A DNA stretch of 64,000 nt from Flavivirga jejuensis (lineage in GTDB: Bacteria; Bacteroidota; Bacteroidia; Flavobacteriales; Flavobacteriaceae): the NCBI RefSeq assembly GCF_030540765.1, contig NZ_JAUOEL010000009.1, forward strand, positions 186,001 to 250,000, given 5' to 3'. Both the position numbers and the translations under genes were made by a program. Shown here in pieces: positions 1 through 9,232 of this stretch. The notes under the pieces were generated by a model. The model saw only the letters and a list, made by a program, of their open reading frames with translations, was not told where the DNA came from and searched no databases. Every line of letters begins with the position of its first letter. Positions within the stretch are counted from its first letter, which is position 1.

Positions 1-1560
1 ACAGATGCCATATTTGTAAATCCAGGTTCCGTTTTTAAAGACCTGGATAGAACACGAACTTATAGACATTTAAGTGAATTACGCACGTTTGAGTATCCAG
101 ATATTAAATACGACACAGTTGCAAACTCTGATGATGAACTCATCACCACTATAAAATTAACACCTTTAAAAAAGTTTAGTTTAGGGTTTAGTGGAGACGT
201 ATCTCAAAGCGATATTCAAACCTTTGGGTTTTCACTAAACCCAAGCTTACAAATTAGAAATGTTTTTAGAGGAGCCGAAATACTTGAAGTATCTGCAATC
301 GGATCTATTGGCGCATCAAAAGATAAAAACAAGCTTGAAAGTGAACCCTTTTTTGATATTAATGAAATTGGTGTTGATCTAAAACTAACGATTCCCAGAT
401 TATTTTCACCCTTTAATACAGAGAAAATAATTCCTAAATATATGTCTCCTTCTACACGAATGAGTATAGCTACTACGAGTCAGACTAATATAGGGCTAGA
501 CAAACAAACTTTTAGCGGTACTTTTAATTATAACTGGTATCCAAATAAAAAAGTAAGTAATAAACTGGATTTATTTAATGCACAATACGTAAGAAACCTT
601 AATGTAAATAACTATTTTGACGTATACCAAAACTCTTTTAGCTCTTTGAATCAAATCGCAAAAGACATTAATTATATAGATTCAGATGACGATCTAGACA
701 TTTCAGACGAAACAGATGCTTTTTTAGATTATGCTTTAAACCCAGTAACTCCTAGTGAGATTTCAGATAGTCAGTTAGCAATAATAAATAGTATTGATGA
801 GCGTAAAGACAGATTAACAGAAGACAACTTAATTCTTTCTTCTAGCTTTAGTTTTATTAATGACGAACGTACCAATCTATTTGATGATGATTTTTCAATC
901 TTTCGTTTTAAGTTAGAACTGGCAGGAAATTTATTAGCAAACACATCAAAACTTTTAGGCTTAAAAAAAAATAGTGATAATCGTTATGAAATTTTTAATG
1001 TTGCATATTCTCAATATATCAAAACCGAATTCGATTATATAAAACACTGGGATTTAGGAAAAAAGAATGTACTTGCTATGAGGAGTTTTTTAGGCATTGC
1101 GATTCCATATGGCAACTCAACAAGCATCCCTTTTTCTAAAAGTTTCTTTGGAGGTGGTCCTAACGACAACCGTGCCTGGACTGCTTATAGCTTAGGCCCA
1201 GGCAGTTCTAAAAGTATCAATGAGTTTAATGAGGCCAATTTAAAAATAGCCCTAAATATTGAGCAGCGCTTTAATATATTTGAAAAATTAAATGGTGCTA
1301 TTTTTCTAGATACTGGAAATATTTGGAATGTATTAGATAACGTAGAAGACGACAACGCTACATTTTCAGATTTCGATTCACTAAAAGACATTGCAGTTGG
1401 TTCTGGTTTCGGTCTGCGTTACGATTTTAGTTTTTTTGTATTTCGTTTCGATATAGGTTTCAAAACTTACGACCCTTTTTACCAAGAAAAAAACAGATGG
1501 TTTAATGATTATAATTTTGCAAATGCTGTTTATAATATAGGTATAAACTACCCTTTTTAA
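1..1560 (+). CDS. BamA/TamA-like outer-membrane barrel protein (3' part)
   Basis: The reading frame is open from base 1 and ends at the stop at 1558-1560, so about 519 C-terminal residues are visible and the start lies outside the window. The C-terminal half looks like an Omp85-superfamily beta-barrel: it has a glycine-rich FFGGGPNDNRAW..SLGPGS segment, typical of Bacteroidota surface-antigen (D15) proteins, and ends in a terminal phenylalanine (GINYPF), the usual C-terminal barrel signature. The first visible 60 residues are probably the end of a periplasmic POTRA region. Family knowledge: such proteins insert or translocate outer-membrane proteins. Whether this is a BamA or a TamA/TamL-type protein cannot be decided without the N-terminus. 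An internal ATG at 442 is not a credible start because coding sequence continues upstream of it. Confidence 0.8.
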   Translation, partial: TDAIFVNPGSVFKDLDRTRTYRHLSELRTFEYPDIKYDTVANSDDELITTIKLTPLKKFSLGFSGDVSQSDIQTFGFSLNPSLQIRNVFRGAEILEVSAIGSIGASKDKNKLESEPFFDINEIGVDLKLTIPRLFSPFNTEKIIPKYMSPSTRMSIATTSQTNIGLDKQTFSGTFNYNWYPNKKVSNKLDLFNAQYVRNLNVNNYFDVYQNSFSSLNQIAKDINYIDSDDDLDISDETDAFLDYALNPVTPSEISDSQLAIINSIDERKDRLTEDNLILSSSFSFINDERTNLFDDDFSIFRFKLELAGNLLANTSKLLGLKKNSDNRYEIFNVAYSQYIKTEFDYIKHWDLGKKNVLAMRSFLGIAIPYGNSTSIPFSKSFFGGGPNDNRAWTAYSLGPGSSKSINEFNEANLKIALNIEQRFNIFEKLNGAIFLDTGNIWNVLDNVEDDNATFSDFDSLKDIAVGSGFGLRYDFSFFVFRFDIGFKTYDPFYQEKNRWFNDYNFANAVYNIGINYPF

Positions 1561-1806
1561 TTGCAAAAAAACAGATCAATACTTACTTCCTAATTTCTAT
1601 CAAAATTATTGTTGTACCCTTTCAATATAGCTAGTCTTGAGCAAATTCGAAAAACTCAAGGTAAACTCTAAAAGAATCTAATCTTAAATTAGAAAACTAT
1701 AACGTTTTAGTATTGTTTTAGTATTTTCAAATCATTAAATCATATTTATTTATTCAAAAAATGATTACTTTTGAAGTCAATTAAATTACTAATCAAATTA
1801 TTTAAA
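1561..1806. other. Intergenic region before the aldolase gene
   Basis: No gene is seen here. The stretch holds the likely promoter of the downstream aldolase gene; no clear terminator hairpin for the upstream barrel gene was found. Confidence 0.5.
1766..1773 (+). promoter_or_regulatory. Bacteroidota -7 promoter element of fba
   Basis: TACTTTTG matches the TAnnTTTG -7 consensus of the Bacteroidota primary sigma factor exactly and lies 33 nt before the ATG at 1807. No good TTG -33 element is visible at normal spacing. The position makes a start at the TTG inside this element (1771) very unlikely. Confidence 0.55.
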
Positions 1807-2874
1807 ATGGGACACAATATAAAACCAGGAGTTGCTACAGGTCAAGAAGTACAAGCAATTTTTAAACTTGCAAAAGAAAAAGGATTTGCTTTACCAGCTG
1901 TAAACGTAATAGGTTCAGACACTATAAATGGTGTTTTAGAAACTGCAGCCGCTTTAAATGCTCCTGTTATTATACAATTTTCTAATGGTGGCGCACAATT
2001 TAATGCTGGAAAAGGCTTGAGTAACGATGGTCAAAAATCGGCTATTGCAGGTGCCGTTGCTGGTGCAAAACATGTACATATTATGTCTGAAGCTTATGGT
2101 GTTCCAGTAATTTTACATACAGACCACTGTGCAAAAAAACTATTGCCTTGGATTGATGGCTTGTTAGACGCTAGTGAAAAACATTACGCAGAAACTGGAA
2201 AATCACTTTTCAGTTCTCATATGATAGATCTTTCTGAAGAACCAATCGAAGAAAATATTGAAATATGCAAAACCTATTTAGAGCGTATGAGCAAAATAGG
2301 TATGACGTTAGAAATTGAACTTGGTATTACAGGTGGTGAAGAAGATGGTGTAGATAATACAGATGTAGATGATTCTAAATTATACACACAACCTGAGGAA
2401 GTAGCTTATGCTTACGAAGAATTAAGCAAAGTAAGTAACCAATTCACTATTGCTGCTGCTTTTGGTAATGTACATGGTGTTTACAAACCAGGAAATGTAA
2501 AATTAACACCAAAAATCTTAAAAAATTCTCAAGAGTATATCACTAAGAAATATGGCGTTGAAGAGAATCATATCGATTTTGTTTTCCATGGTGGTTCTGG
2601 TTCTACAGTTGAAGAAATTCGTGAAGGAATTAGTTACGGTGTTATAAAAATGAATATCGATACCGATTTACAATATGCTTTTATGACTGGTATTCGCGAC
2701 TATATGGATTCTAAATCTGAGTATTTAAAAGCACAGATAGGAAATCCTGATGGAAACGATGTTCCAAATAAAAAATACTACGACCCACGCGTATGGTTAC
2801 GTGCAGGTGAAGTTACTTTTGTAGAACGTTTAAAAAAGGCGTTCGAAGACTTAAACAATGTAAACACTTTATAA
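1807..2874 (+). CDS. fbaA: Class II fructose-bisphosphate aldolase
   Basis: The 355-residue protein is a zinc-dependent aldolase that splits fructose-1,6-bisphosphate into dihydroxyacetone phosphate and glyceraldehyde-3-phosphate in glycolysis, and runs in reverse in gluconeogenesis. The HTDHCAK motif contains zinc-ligand and catalytic residues; the FHGGSGS loop and the NIDTDLQYAF segment bind phosphate and substrate. The length and the acidic insert (EEDGVDNTDVDD) fit the class IIA family of about 350-360 residues. I chose the ATG at 1807 because the in-frame TTG at 1771 overlaps the -7 promoter box and would add a non-family N-terminus. A strong hairpin terminator follows, so the gene is probably monocistronic. 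Confidence 0.95.
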   Translation: MGHNIKPGVATGQEVQAIFKLAKEKGFALPAVNVIGSDTINGVLETAAALNAPVIIQFSNGGAQFNAGKGLSNDGQKSAIAGAVAGAKHVHIMSEAYGVPVILHTDHCAKKLLPWIDGLLDASEKHYAETGKSLFSSHMIDLSEEPIEENIEICKTYLERMSKIGMTLEIELGITGGEEDGVDNTDVDDSKLYTQPEEVAYAYEELSKVSNQFTIAAAFGNVHGVYKPGNVKLTPKILKNSQEYITKKYGVEENHIDFVFHGGSGSTVEEIREGISYGVIKMNIDTDLQYAFMTGIRDYMDSKSEYLKAQIGNPDGNDVPNKKYYDPRVWLRAGEVTFVERLKKAFEDLNNVNTL

Positions 2875-2904
2875 TTATAAGTTAATTTACTACAATAATA
2901 TAAT

Positions 2905-2937
2905 AAAAAGACTCTGTACCACACAGAGTCTTTTTTA
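2905..2937 (+). terminator. Intrinsic terminator after fbaA
   Basis: An 8-bp perfect stem GACTCTGT (2910-2917) / ACAGAGTC (2923-2930) with a 5-nt loop is flanked by an A run and followed by TTTTTT. Confidence 0.9.
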
Positions 2938-3206
2938 TTTAAATCACTGAAAATCAGAAAATAAAAACTATTGAGTTAAAAAATCATTAGGGCGTTACCT
3001 CAAAATTAAAAAAAGGTTTAATTTTGCGCTTAGGCTTTTGGCAGTCACTTCTAAATAAAACTTAGGATGGCTTTAATAAATACCTCAAATATGAAATATT
3101 GATGATTTTATATTTTATAAAATTAAAGAATAAATAATCCTTAACACGAATAACGTTTACTAAGATTAAAAATCCAACAATCGTTAATCTAAAATCGTAA
3201 ATCACT
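2938..3206. other. Intergenic region between fbaA terminator and accD
   Basis: No gene is seen. TAATTTTG at 3019-3026 fits the TAnnTTTG pattern but is 180 nt before accD and has no -33 partner, so it is only a weak promoter candidate. Confidence 0.4.
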
Positions 3207-4064
3207 ATGTCTTGGTTTAAAAGAAAAACAAAAGGAATAACTACAACAACTCAGGAGAAAAAAGATACACCAAAAGGTCTTTGGTATAAATCTCCCACAG
3301 GGAAAGTTGTTGATGCAGAAGAATTAGAAAAAAACTTCTATGTAAGCCCAGAAGATGGCTATCATGTACGCATAGGAAGTAAGGAATACTTCGAAATATT
3401 ATTTGACGATAATGAATTTAAAGAATTAGATGCTAGTTTAGAATCTAAAGACCCTCTTAAATTTAGCGATACAAAAAAATATCCAGAGCGTTTAAAAACA
3501 GCACAAGATAAAACCAATTTAAAAGATGCTGTTCGTACAGCTATTGGAAAATCTAAAGGAAAAGATCTAGTAGTCGCTTGTATGGATTTTGCTTTTATTG
3601 GTGGTTCTATGGGGAGTGTTGTAGGTGAAAAAATTGCACGTGCTGCAGATTACTCATTAAAGAACAACATTCCTTTAATGGTTATATCTAAATCTGGGGG
3701 AGCAAGAATGATGGAAGCTGCATTATCTTTAATGCAATTAGCTAAAACATCTGTAAAATTAGCACAATTAGCAGATGCACAAATCCCATATATTTCTTTG
3801 TGTACAGACCCAACTACAGGTGGTACAACGGCATCATTTGCTATGTTAGGCGATATTAACATTAGCGAACCAGGAGCTTTAATTGGCTTTGCAGGACCTC
3901 GAATTGTAAGAGATACAACAGGAAAAGAATTACCAGAAGGCTTTCAAACTGCTGAGTTTTTATTAGAACATGGGTTCTTAGATTTTATAACAGTAAGAAA
4001 TGAGTTGAAAAACAAGGTAAACAAATACCTTGATTTAATAACAAATCAACCATTAAGAGCATAA
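3207..4064 (+). CDS. accD: Acetyl-CoA carboxylase carboxyltransferase subunit beta
   Basis: This 285-residue protein is the beta subunit of the carboxyltransferase that makes malonyl-CoA with AccA for fatty-acid synthesis. The crotonase-like core is intact: [32 protein letters not shown] and [17 protein letters not shown], the last matching the oxyanion-hole and carboxybiotin region. The N-terminal zinc ribbon of the family, normally with four cysteines, is present in outline ([20 protein letters not shown] then [14 protein letters not shown]), but all four cysteines are replaced by S, T, S and D/G-type residues, so it cannot bind zinc in the usual way. The ATG at 3207 gives the expected MSWFKRK start. 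Confidence 0.95.
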   Translation: MSWFKRKTKGITTTTQEKKDTPKGLWYKSPTGKVVDAEELEKNFYVSPEDGYHVRIGSKEYFEILFDDNEFKELDASLESKDPLKFSDTKKYPERLKTAQDKTNLKDAVRTAIGKSKGKDLVVACMDFAFIGGSMGSVVGEKIARAADYSLKNNIPLMVISKSGGARMMEAALSLMQLAKTSVKLAQLADAQIPYISLCTDPTTGGTTASFAMLGDINISEPGALIGFAGPRIVRDTTGKELPEGFQTAEFLLEHGFLDFITVRNELKNKVNKYLDLITNQPLRA

Positions 4065-4110
4065 AATAAAAAGCGGTTAAATAGTAACTTTTTCTTTTTA
4101 ATAGATATTC

Positions 4111-4139
4111 TTGCAAATAATTAAAAATGACTATATTTG
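4111..4139 (+). promoter_or_regulatory. Promoter of rpsO (TTG-N18-TATATTTG)
   Basis: A -33 TTG at 4111-4113 is followed after 18 nt by TATATTTG at 4132-4139, an exact match to the Bacteroidota TTG/TAnnTTTG promoter with normal spacing. It lies 54 nt before the rpsO ATG. Confidence 0.75.
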
Positions 4140-4193
4140 CCGCTCGAAAGACAGACTTTCGTTTACATAACAATTATTTACAATAATATTAGC

Positions 4194-4463
4194 ATGTATT
4201 TAGATCAAAAAGAAAAAGAAGCCATCTTTAAAAAACACGGTAAAGATGCAAAAGACACAGGTTCTGCAGAAGGGCAAATCGCATTGTTCACTTACAGAAT
4301 TAATCACCTAACAGAACATTTAAAACAAAATCGTAAAGATTTTAACACAGAACGTTCGTTAGTAAAATTAGTAGGAAAGCGTAGTGCTTTACTAAATTAC
4401 TTAATTAAGAAAGATATCTTAAGATATCGTGCTATAATAAAAGAATTAGGATTAAGAAAATAA
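4194..4463 (+). CDS. rpsO: 30S ribosomal protein S15
   Basis: The product has 89 residues, the standard length of S15, which binds the central domain of 16S rRNA and organises the small-subunit platform. The conserved HGKDAKDTGSAEGQIALFT and LVGKRSALLNYL segments are present. A longer in-frame reading from an upstream start at 4137 would begin inside the -7 promoter box, so the ATG at 4194 (MYLDQKEKEAIF) is used. The gene precedes pnp, the common rpsO-pnp order, but a terminator and a palindromic repeat lie between them. Confidence 0.96.
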   Translation: MYLDQKEKEAIFKKHGKDAKDTGSAEGQIALFTYRINHLTEHLKQNRKDFNTERSLVKLVGKRSALLNYLIKKDILRYRAIIKELGLRK

Positions 4464-4466
4464 TTA

Positions 4467-4494
4467 AAAGAGGCTTAACAAAGCCTCTTTTTTG
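4467..4494 (+). terminator. Intrinsic terminator after rpsO
   Basis: Perfect 7-bp stem GAGGCTT (4471-4477) / AAGCCTC (4482-4488), loop AACA, followed by TTTTTTG. Confidence 0.85.
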
Positions 4495-4517
4495 TTTTAA
4501 TATTAAAAAAAGTTACA

Positions 4518-4628
4518 TGTCATTACGAGCAAGTTGTAACTAACCTGTGCTTAGCACAGTTGAAACATGGTAATCTCACAAAAAAGGCAGATTACCCATC
4601 ATACACAAAAGTATGATGCGCAATGACA
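4518..4628. repeat. Palindromic intergenic repeat with TGTCATTrCG ends
   Basis: The ends are inverted repeats: TGTCATTACG at 4518 and CGCAATGACA ending at 4628. Between them lie three hairpins: CTGTGC/GCACAG (4545-4559), GGTAATCT/AGATTACC (4569-4596) and ATCATAC/GTATGAT (4598-4617). It resembles the dispersed GTCATTGCGAG...AGATTGC class of small palindromic repeats seen in many bacterial genomes. No coding capacity. Confidence 0.65.
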
Positions 4629-4722
4629 CTATTTATGAAGAAGCTAATTACAGTTTTTCATTGGTCTTAACAACTACACACAACAACACAACGACCATTG
4701 TTTAATTAGAATTAAAAAATTT

Positions 4723-6975
4723 ATGATTCCACAAGTTTTTAAAGAGGTCATAGACCTAGGTGACGGTAGAGAAATTTCTATTGAAACTGGAAAATTAGCA
4801 AAACAAGCGCATGGTAGCGTTGTTGTGCAATCTGGAAAATGTATGTTATTATGTACAGTTGTTTCCAATTACAAACAAGCAGATGTAGACTTTTTACCTT
4901 TAACGGTAGATTACAGAGAAAAATTTGCTGCCGCTGGACGTTATCCAGGAGGTTTCTTTAAAAGAGAAGCAAGACCAAGTGACGGAGAAGTTCTAACAAT
5001 GCGTTTAGTAGACCGTGTTTTACGTCCGTTATTCCCAAAAGATTATCATGCAGAAACGCAAGTGATGATTCAATTAATGTCTCATGATGACGATGTTATG
5101 CCTGAAGCTATGGCTGGTTTAGCAGCTTCTGCAGCCATTCAATTATCAGATCTCCCATTTGAATGCGCTATCTCTGAAGTTAGAGTTGGTCGTGTTAACG
5201 GTGAATTTGTAATCAACCCAACAAGAGAACAATTAGAAGCATCTGATATAGAAATGATGATTGGTGCTTCAGCTGATTCTGTAATGATGGTTGAGGGTGA
5301 GATGGATGAAATTTCTGAAGAAGAAATGGCCGATGCTATCAAATTTGCTCACGAGGCTATTAAAGTACAAATTGCTGCGCAATTGCGTTTAGCAGAAGCT
5401 TTTGGTAAAAAAGAGGTTCGCGAGTATGAAACTGCTGAAGTAAATGAAGATTTACAAAAAAGAATACACGATTTAGCTTACGATAAATGTTATGCTATTG
5501 CTAAGAAGGGAACTTCTAAAGCAGAACGTGGTGAGGCATTTGCTGAAGTAAAAGAAGAAGTTAAAGCTACTTTTACTGAAGAAGAGATGGAAGAATTTGG
5601 TCATCTTGTTGAGGGTTATTACAGTAAAGCCGAAAAAGAAGCTGTTCGTGAATTAACTTTAAGCGAAGGTTTACGTTTAGATGGTAGAAAAACTGACGAA
5701 ATTAGACCTATCTGGTGTGAGATAGATTACTTACCATCTACACATGGTTCGTCTATTTTTTCACGTGGTGAAACACAAGCTTTAGCAACAGTAACTTTAG
5801 GAACATCCAGAGATTCAAATAAAATAGATATGCCTTCTTACGAAGGTGAAGAAAATTTCTATTTACATTATAACTTCCCTCCTTTTTGTACAGGTGAAGC
5901 TAGACCACTAAGAGGAACTTCTAGAAGAGAAGTTGGTCATGGTAACTTAGCGCAACGTGGATTAAAAGGAATGATTCCTGAAGATTGTCCTTATACAGTA
6001 CGTGTGGTATCTGAAGTATTAGAATCTAACGGTTCTTCTTCAATGGCAACAGTTTGTGCTGGTACAATGGCATTAATGGATGCTGGGGTTCAAATGACAA
6101 GACCTGTTTCTGGTATTGCTATGGGATTAATTTCTGATGGTGATCGTTATGCTGTATTGTCTGATATTTTAGGTGATGAAGATCACTTAGGAGATATGGA
6201 TTTTAAAGTAACTGGTACTTCTGAAGGAATTACAGCTTGCCAGATGGATATTAAAATTAAAGGATTAAGTTACGAGATTTTAGTAAATGCACTAAAACAA
6301 GCTCGTGAAGGTCGTTTACATATCTTAGGTAAAATTACAGATACGATTGCTGCTCCTAATGCTGAAGTTAAAGAGCATGCACCAACAATGGTAACAAGAC
6401 GTATTCCTAACGAATTTATAGGAGCGTTAATTGGTCCTGGTGGAAAAGTAATTCAAGAAATGCAAAAAGAAACAGAAACCACTATCGTTATTAACGAAGA
6501 TCCTGTAACTGAAGAAGGTATTGTTGAAGTTTTAGGTGTAGGTTCTGAAGGTATTAATATTGTTTTAGCAAAAATTGATTCTTTATTATTTAAACCAGCC
6601 GTTGGTAGCGTTTACGAAGTAAAAGTTATTAAAATGCTTGATTTTGGAGCTGTTGTTGAATATATGGATGCTCCTGGAAATGAGGTTTTATTACACGTAA
6701 GTGAATTAGCTTGGGAACGCACAGAAAATGTATCAGACGTAGTAAATATGGGTGATGTTTTTGATGTGAAGTATTTTGGTCAAGATCCAAGAACACGTAA
6801 AGAAAAAGTATCTCGTAAAGCTATTTTACCAAAACCAGAAGGTTATGTAGCAAGACCACCAAGAGAAAGTAATGGTCGTGATAACCGTGGAAGAGATAAC
6901 AGAGGTAGAGACAATCGTGGACGTGATAACCGTCGTGACGATAGAAAACCTAGAGAAGATAAAAAAGAAGGTTAA
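4723..6975 (+). CDS. pnp: Polyribonucleotide nucleotidyltransferase (PNPase)
   Basis: This 750-residue 3'-to-5' exoribonuclease uses phosphate to degrade RNA and can also add tails. Visible domains: first RNase PH domain (about 1-150), linker alpha domain, second RNase PH domain (about 310-540, with the conserved GRTEIR-like and [12 protein letters not shown] segments), KH domain ([17 protein letters not shown], near 570) and S1 domain ([18 protein letters not shown] to about 690). The tail is an unusual basic low-complexity run with four GRDNR units followed by [12 protein letters not shown]. Length is slightly above the usual 700-710 because of this tail. A strong palindromic terminator follows. 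Confidence 0.96.
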   Translation: MIPQVFKEVIDLGDGREISIETGKLAKQAHGSVVVQSGKCMLLCTVVSNYKQADVDFLPLTVDYREKFAAAGRYPGGFFKREARPSDGEVLTMRLVDRVLRPLFPKDYHAETQVMIQLMSHDDDVMPEAMAGLAASAAIQLSDLPFECAISEVRVGRVNGEFVINPTREQLEASDIEMMIGASADSVMMVEGEMDEISEEEMADAIKFAHEAIKVQIAAQLRLAEAFGKKEVREYETAEVNEDLQKRIHDLAYDKCYAIAKKGTSKAERGEAFAEVKEEVKATFTEEEMEEFGHLVEGYYSKAEKEAVRELTLSEGLRLDGRKTDEIRPIWCEIDYLPSTHGSSIFSRGETQALATVTLGTSRDSNKIDMPSYEGEENFYLHYNFPPFCTGEARPLRGTSRREVGHGNLAQRGLKGMIPEDCPYTVRVVSEVLESNGSSSMATVCAGTMALMDAGVQMTRPVSGIAMGLISDGDRYAVLSDILGDEDHLGDMDFKVTGTSEGITACQMDIKIKGLSYEILVNALKQAREGRLHILGKITDTIAAPNAEVKEHAPTMVTRRIPNEFIGALIGPGGKVIQEMQKETETTIVINEDPVTEEGIVEVLGVGSEGINIVLAKIDSLLFKPAVGSVYEVKVIKMLDFGAVVEYMDAPGNEVLLHVSELAWERTENVSDVVNMGDVFDVKYFGQDPRTRKEKVSRKAILPKPEGYVARPPRESNGRDNRGRDNRGRDNRGRDNRRDDRKPREDKKEG

Positions 6976-7000
6976 TTAATCTCTTTATAATCTATAAGCT

Positions 7001-7036
7001 AAAAAACCTCTCAATTTAAATTGAGAGGTTTTTTTA
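7001..7036 (+). terminator. Terminator after pnp
   Basis: A perfect palindrome, AACCTCTCAATTT (7005-7017) directly followed by its complement AAATTGAGAGGTT (7018-7030), is flanked by an A run and a TTTTTTT run. It could act in both directions. Confidence 0.9.
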
Positions 7037-7414
7037 TATGGCATGTACCCATAACCAGTACTCTCATACACTCCATGAGTTTCAAATAATTAATGCGCCC
7101 CTTTTTCTTTTATCATCTTATTGGGTTTGTAATGACACAATCGTCTTTATAACTAACAATTAATAACCACATTCCTTTATTATTACGAAAGGCACTTTAG
7201 CAAAGAATATTGATTTTAAATATCTTAATGCTTAAAATCAAGGATTAAAACAGTATTTTGTCATGTCAATGTCAGACAGAACGAAGCATGAGTGACGAGA
7301 CATCTCATAAAGATGAAATGCCTTCTCAAAAGCTACGTTTCATATCTTCAAACAAAATATATTTTGTTTTCGATTAAAATTTAACATTTTATCTACTTTT
7401 TCAAACTGAAAACT
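7037..7414. other. Intergenic region between pnp and the PUL
   Basis: No gene is seen. The stretch 7260-7345 (GTCATGTCAATGTCAGACAG and following) looks like a degraded small intergenic repeat with partly self-complementary arms, but I could not define its ends. This is also the left edge of the likely inserted PUL region. Confidence 0.35.
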
Positions 7415-8647
7415 TTAATTACTAGATATTAATGGTCGTAGATTATCTGTCCTTGTGCCCGATCCCGATTCATTTACCATGAGCGTTGAATAAATATCTG
7501 CTAGTTCAGATCCAGAAGGAATCTGAGAAGGTGTATAAATTCTTGGAGCAGGGATCTCTGCTGCTAATGTAGATAACAGGCTACTCATATCTGCACTTAA
7601 GCCACTTCTAGGTACTATATACATGGTTTGTTCAACTATTGAATAATTGGGCAGGTAACCATTGGTTAGAATGGCTGGAAAAACACCTATTCCCGTATCC
7701 CATTCTAATGTATTTAAGACATATGAAGATTGAGAATTACTAGATATAACATTGTTTTTACCATAAACGATACCTACAGCATCCTTAGTAGTTTTATTAT
7801 TTTTGTTAAAAACTACTGCATACCCATTAGTATTAGAAGCTTCAAAAAACGGATAACTTGGTATGTTTGAATCATGTGCATACCACCAAGTTGGATCTCC
7901 CGCACTATCTAAGCCTAAAGCTAGCCCATTAAATACATTGTCATCACCTTTCATTGGTGTCCAACCTTCAAAATATAAATCATTCCATTGCTTTGTTACC
8001 CCATTAAGTTTAGGTTGACCTATTGAAACTACACGATATACTTTTAAAAATCCTCGTGTATCGTATGAATAACGTATTAAAGCAGTATGATTTCCCGTAA
8101 TAACCGATTGATTGCCTAGTTTCCATTGTAAATCCGCCTTCCCATAAACTTCAATTTCTGTATTAGCTGTATTTATTTTTACATCTTGGGTTTGATGCAA
8201 TTGGTTTGTAAAAGTACCACCTTGAGTAACATTATACCGTTGTTCAAATTCTGGTCCAGAATAATTCAAATTTCTAATTGCATCAAAACTCCAAATAGTC
8301 CACTGGATTATCCTATCAGTTTTCTCGCCACTAAAGCTTGGAGAAAGCAATGCTTTAAAAGATTCTGTCCTATCTCGCATTTCTGAAATAGCTCCTGTTG
8401 TACCTATACGAAAATCATAGGTAGCCACTCCATTATCAAATAAAATAAACCAAATATCATTCTGATATAGATTTACAGAACCTGTCCAGGTAGTTGCCGC
8501 TGCTGCTGCACTTGAACTAACGGTCTTTTGAAAAACTAACTCATTTTGGCTAATTTCATTTTCACTGGTCTCATTTACATAACTACATTTAATATTGAAC
8601 ATATATATACCACATAAAAGCAAATACATAATTATTATTTTTTTCAT
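7415..8647 (-). CDS. PUL lipoprotein of unknown function (paralogue 1)
   Basis: The 410-residue product has a signal sequence (MKKIIIMYLLLCGIYMFNIKC) with a cysteine at about residue 20 that may be lipidated, although the lipobox is weak. The rest is a mature domain of about 350 residues without a family I recognise. It is clearly paralogous to the product at 10039-11232 over its full length, sharing DRIIQWT.WS, RYNVTQGG, FEGWTPM, IPSYPF.EAS, DAVG.VYGK, VEQT.YIVPR and IPSGSEL. The ATG at 8647 is preferred over an upstream in-frame ATG at 8761 because the signal sequence begins there. Membership in a SusCD locus suggests a surface glycan-binding or glycan-degrading protein. That is inference from context only. 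Confidence 0.75.
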   Translation of the reverse strand: MKKIIIMYLLLCGIYMFNIKCSYVNETSENEISQNELVFQKTVSSSAAAAATTWTGSVNLYQNDIWFILFDNGVATYDFRIGTTGAISEMRDRTESFKALLSPSFSGEKTDRIIQWTIWSFDAIRNLNYSGPEFEQRYNVTQGGTFTNQLHQTQDVKINTANTEIEVYGKADLQWKLGNQSVITGNHTALIRYSYDTRGFLKVYRVVSIGQPKLNGVTKQWNDLYFEGWTPMKGDDNVFNGLALGLDSAGDPTWWYAHDSNIPSYPFFEASNTNGYAVVFNKNNKTTKDAVGIVYGKNNVISSNSQSSYVLNTLEWDTGIGVFPAILTNGYLPNYSIVEQTMYIVPRSGLSADMSSLLSTLAAEIPAPRIYTPSQIPSGSELADIYSTLMVNESGSGTRTDNLRPLISSN

Positions 8648-9048
8648 TTTAAAAAATTTAGGTGTAACAAATATTGAACTCATCCATATATTTTTTTGAT
8701 TGAAAACCAGATAAAAGACAAAGGAATTCCAACTATTTTTCCAGAAAATAGAAAAAATCAATTCATACTTTATCTTCTATAATCCAACCTTATTTTCTTG
8801 TCATTTTTAGAATTTCGCATATAATTAAAATGAATAACCTATAAAGCAGCGCTTCAAGGCTATTCATTTAATTAAAGATGACGCTATTAAATAATCACTA
8901 CCATCCATAGTATTAATTTACAGTATGGAGACATAAAACGTCTGAATCACATACAAAACGAACACGATTAGATGCTATTTTTACTAACACAATAGAATAT
9001 AAAAACTCACTCTCAAGGTTAAGGTATTAGAAATACTGTGTTAATCTT
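8648..9048. other. Intergenic region inside the PUL
   Basis: No credible gene is seen. It separates the distal lipoprotein gene from the rest of the PUL, so that gene may have its own promoter; no exact TAnnTTTG element was found on the minus strand. Confidence 0.35.
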
Positions 9049-9209
9049 AGAGTCTGTTTAAAATTTCGTCAATTATTTTTTTATGCCTCTTTTTACGCAT
9101 TATTTCGTTAAAATTTTGAACCGTAACTGGTTATGTTTAAAAATTTCACCTTATACTGCATCAAAAATAGCCTACAAAAATTCTAATCACAAAATCTTAA
9201 ACAGACTCT
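9049..9209. mobile_element. MITE-like element, copy A
   Basis: A 161-bp non-coding element is bounded by perfect 13-bp inverted repeats: AGAGTCTGTTTAA (9049-9061) and TTAAACAGACTCT (9197-9209). Copy B at 27067-27226 is in the opposite orientation and is nearly identical over both arms, differing mainly in the centre. No target-site duplication is obvious. Confidence 0.75.
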
Positions 9210-9232
9210 TAAAATTCAATTCCGATTACAAA

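Noticed and set aside
1771-1806. Upstream TTG start for the aldolase
   Set aside because: The TTG lies within the -7 promoter box and the extra residues do not belong to the family.
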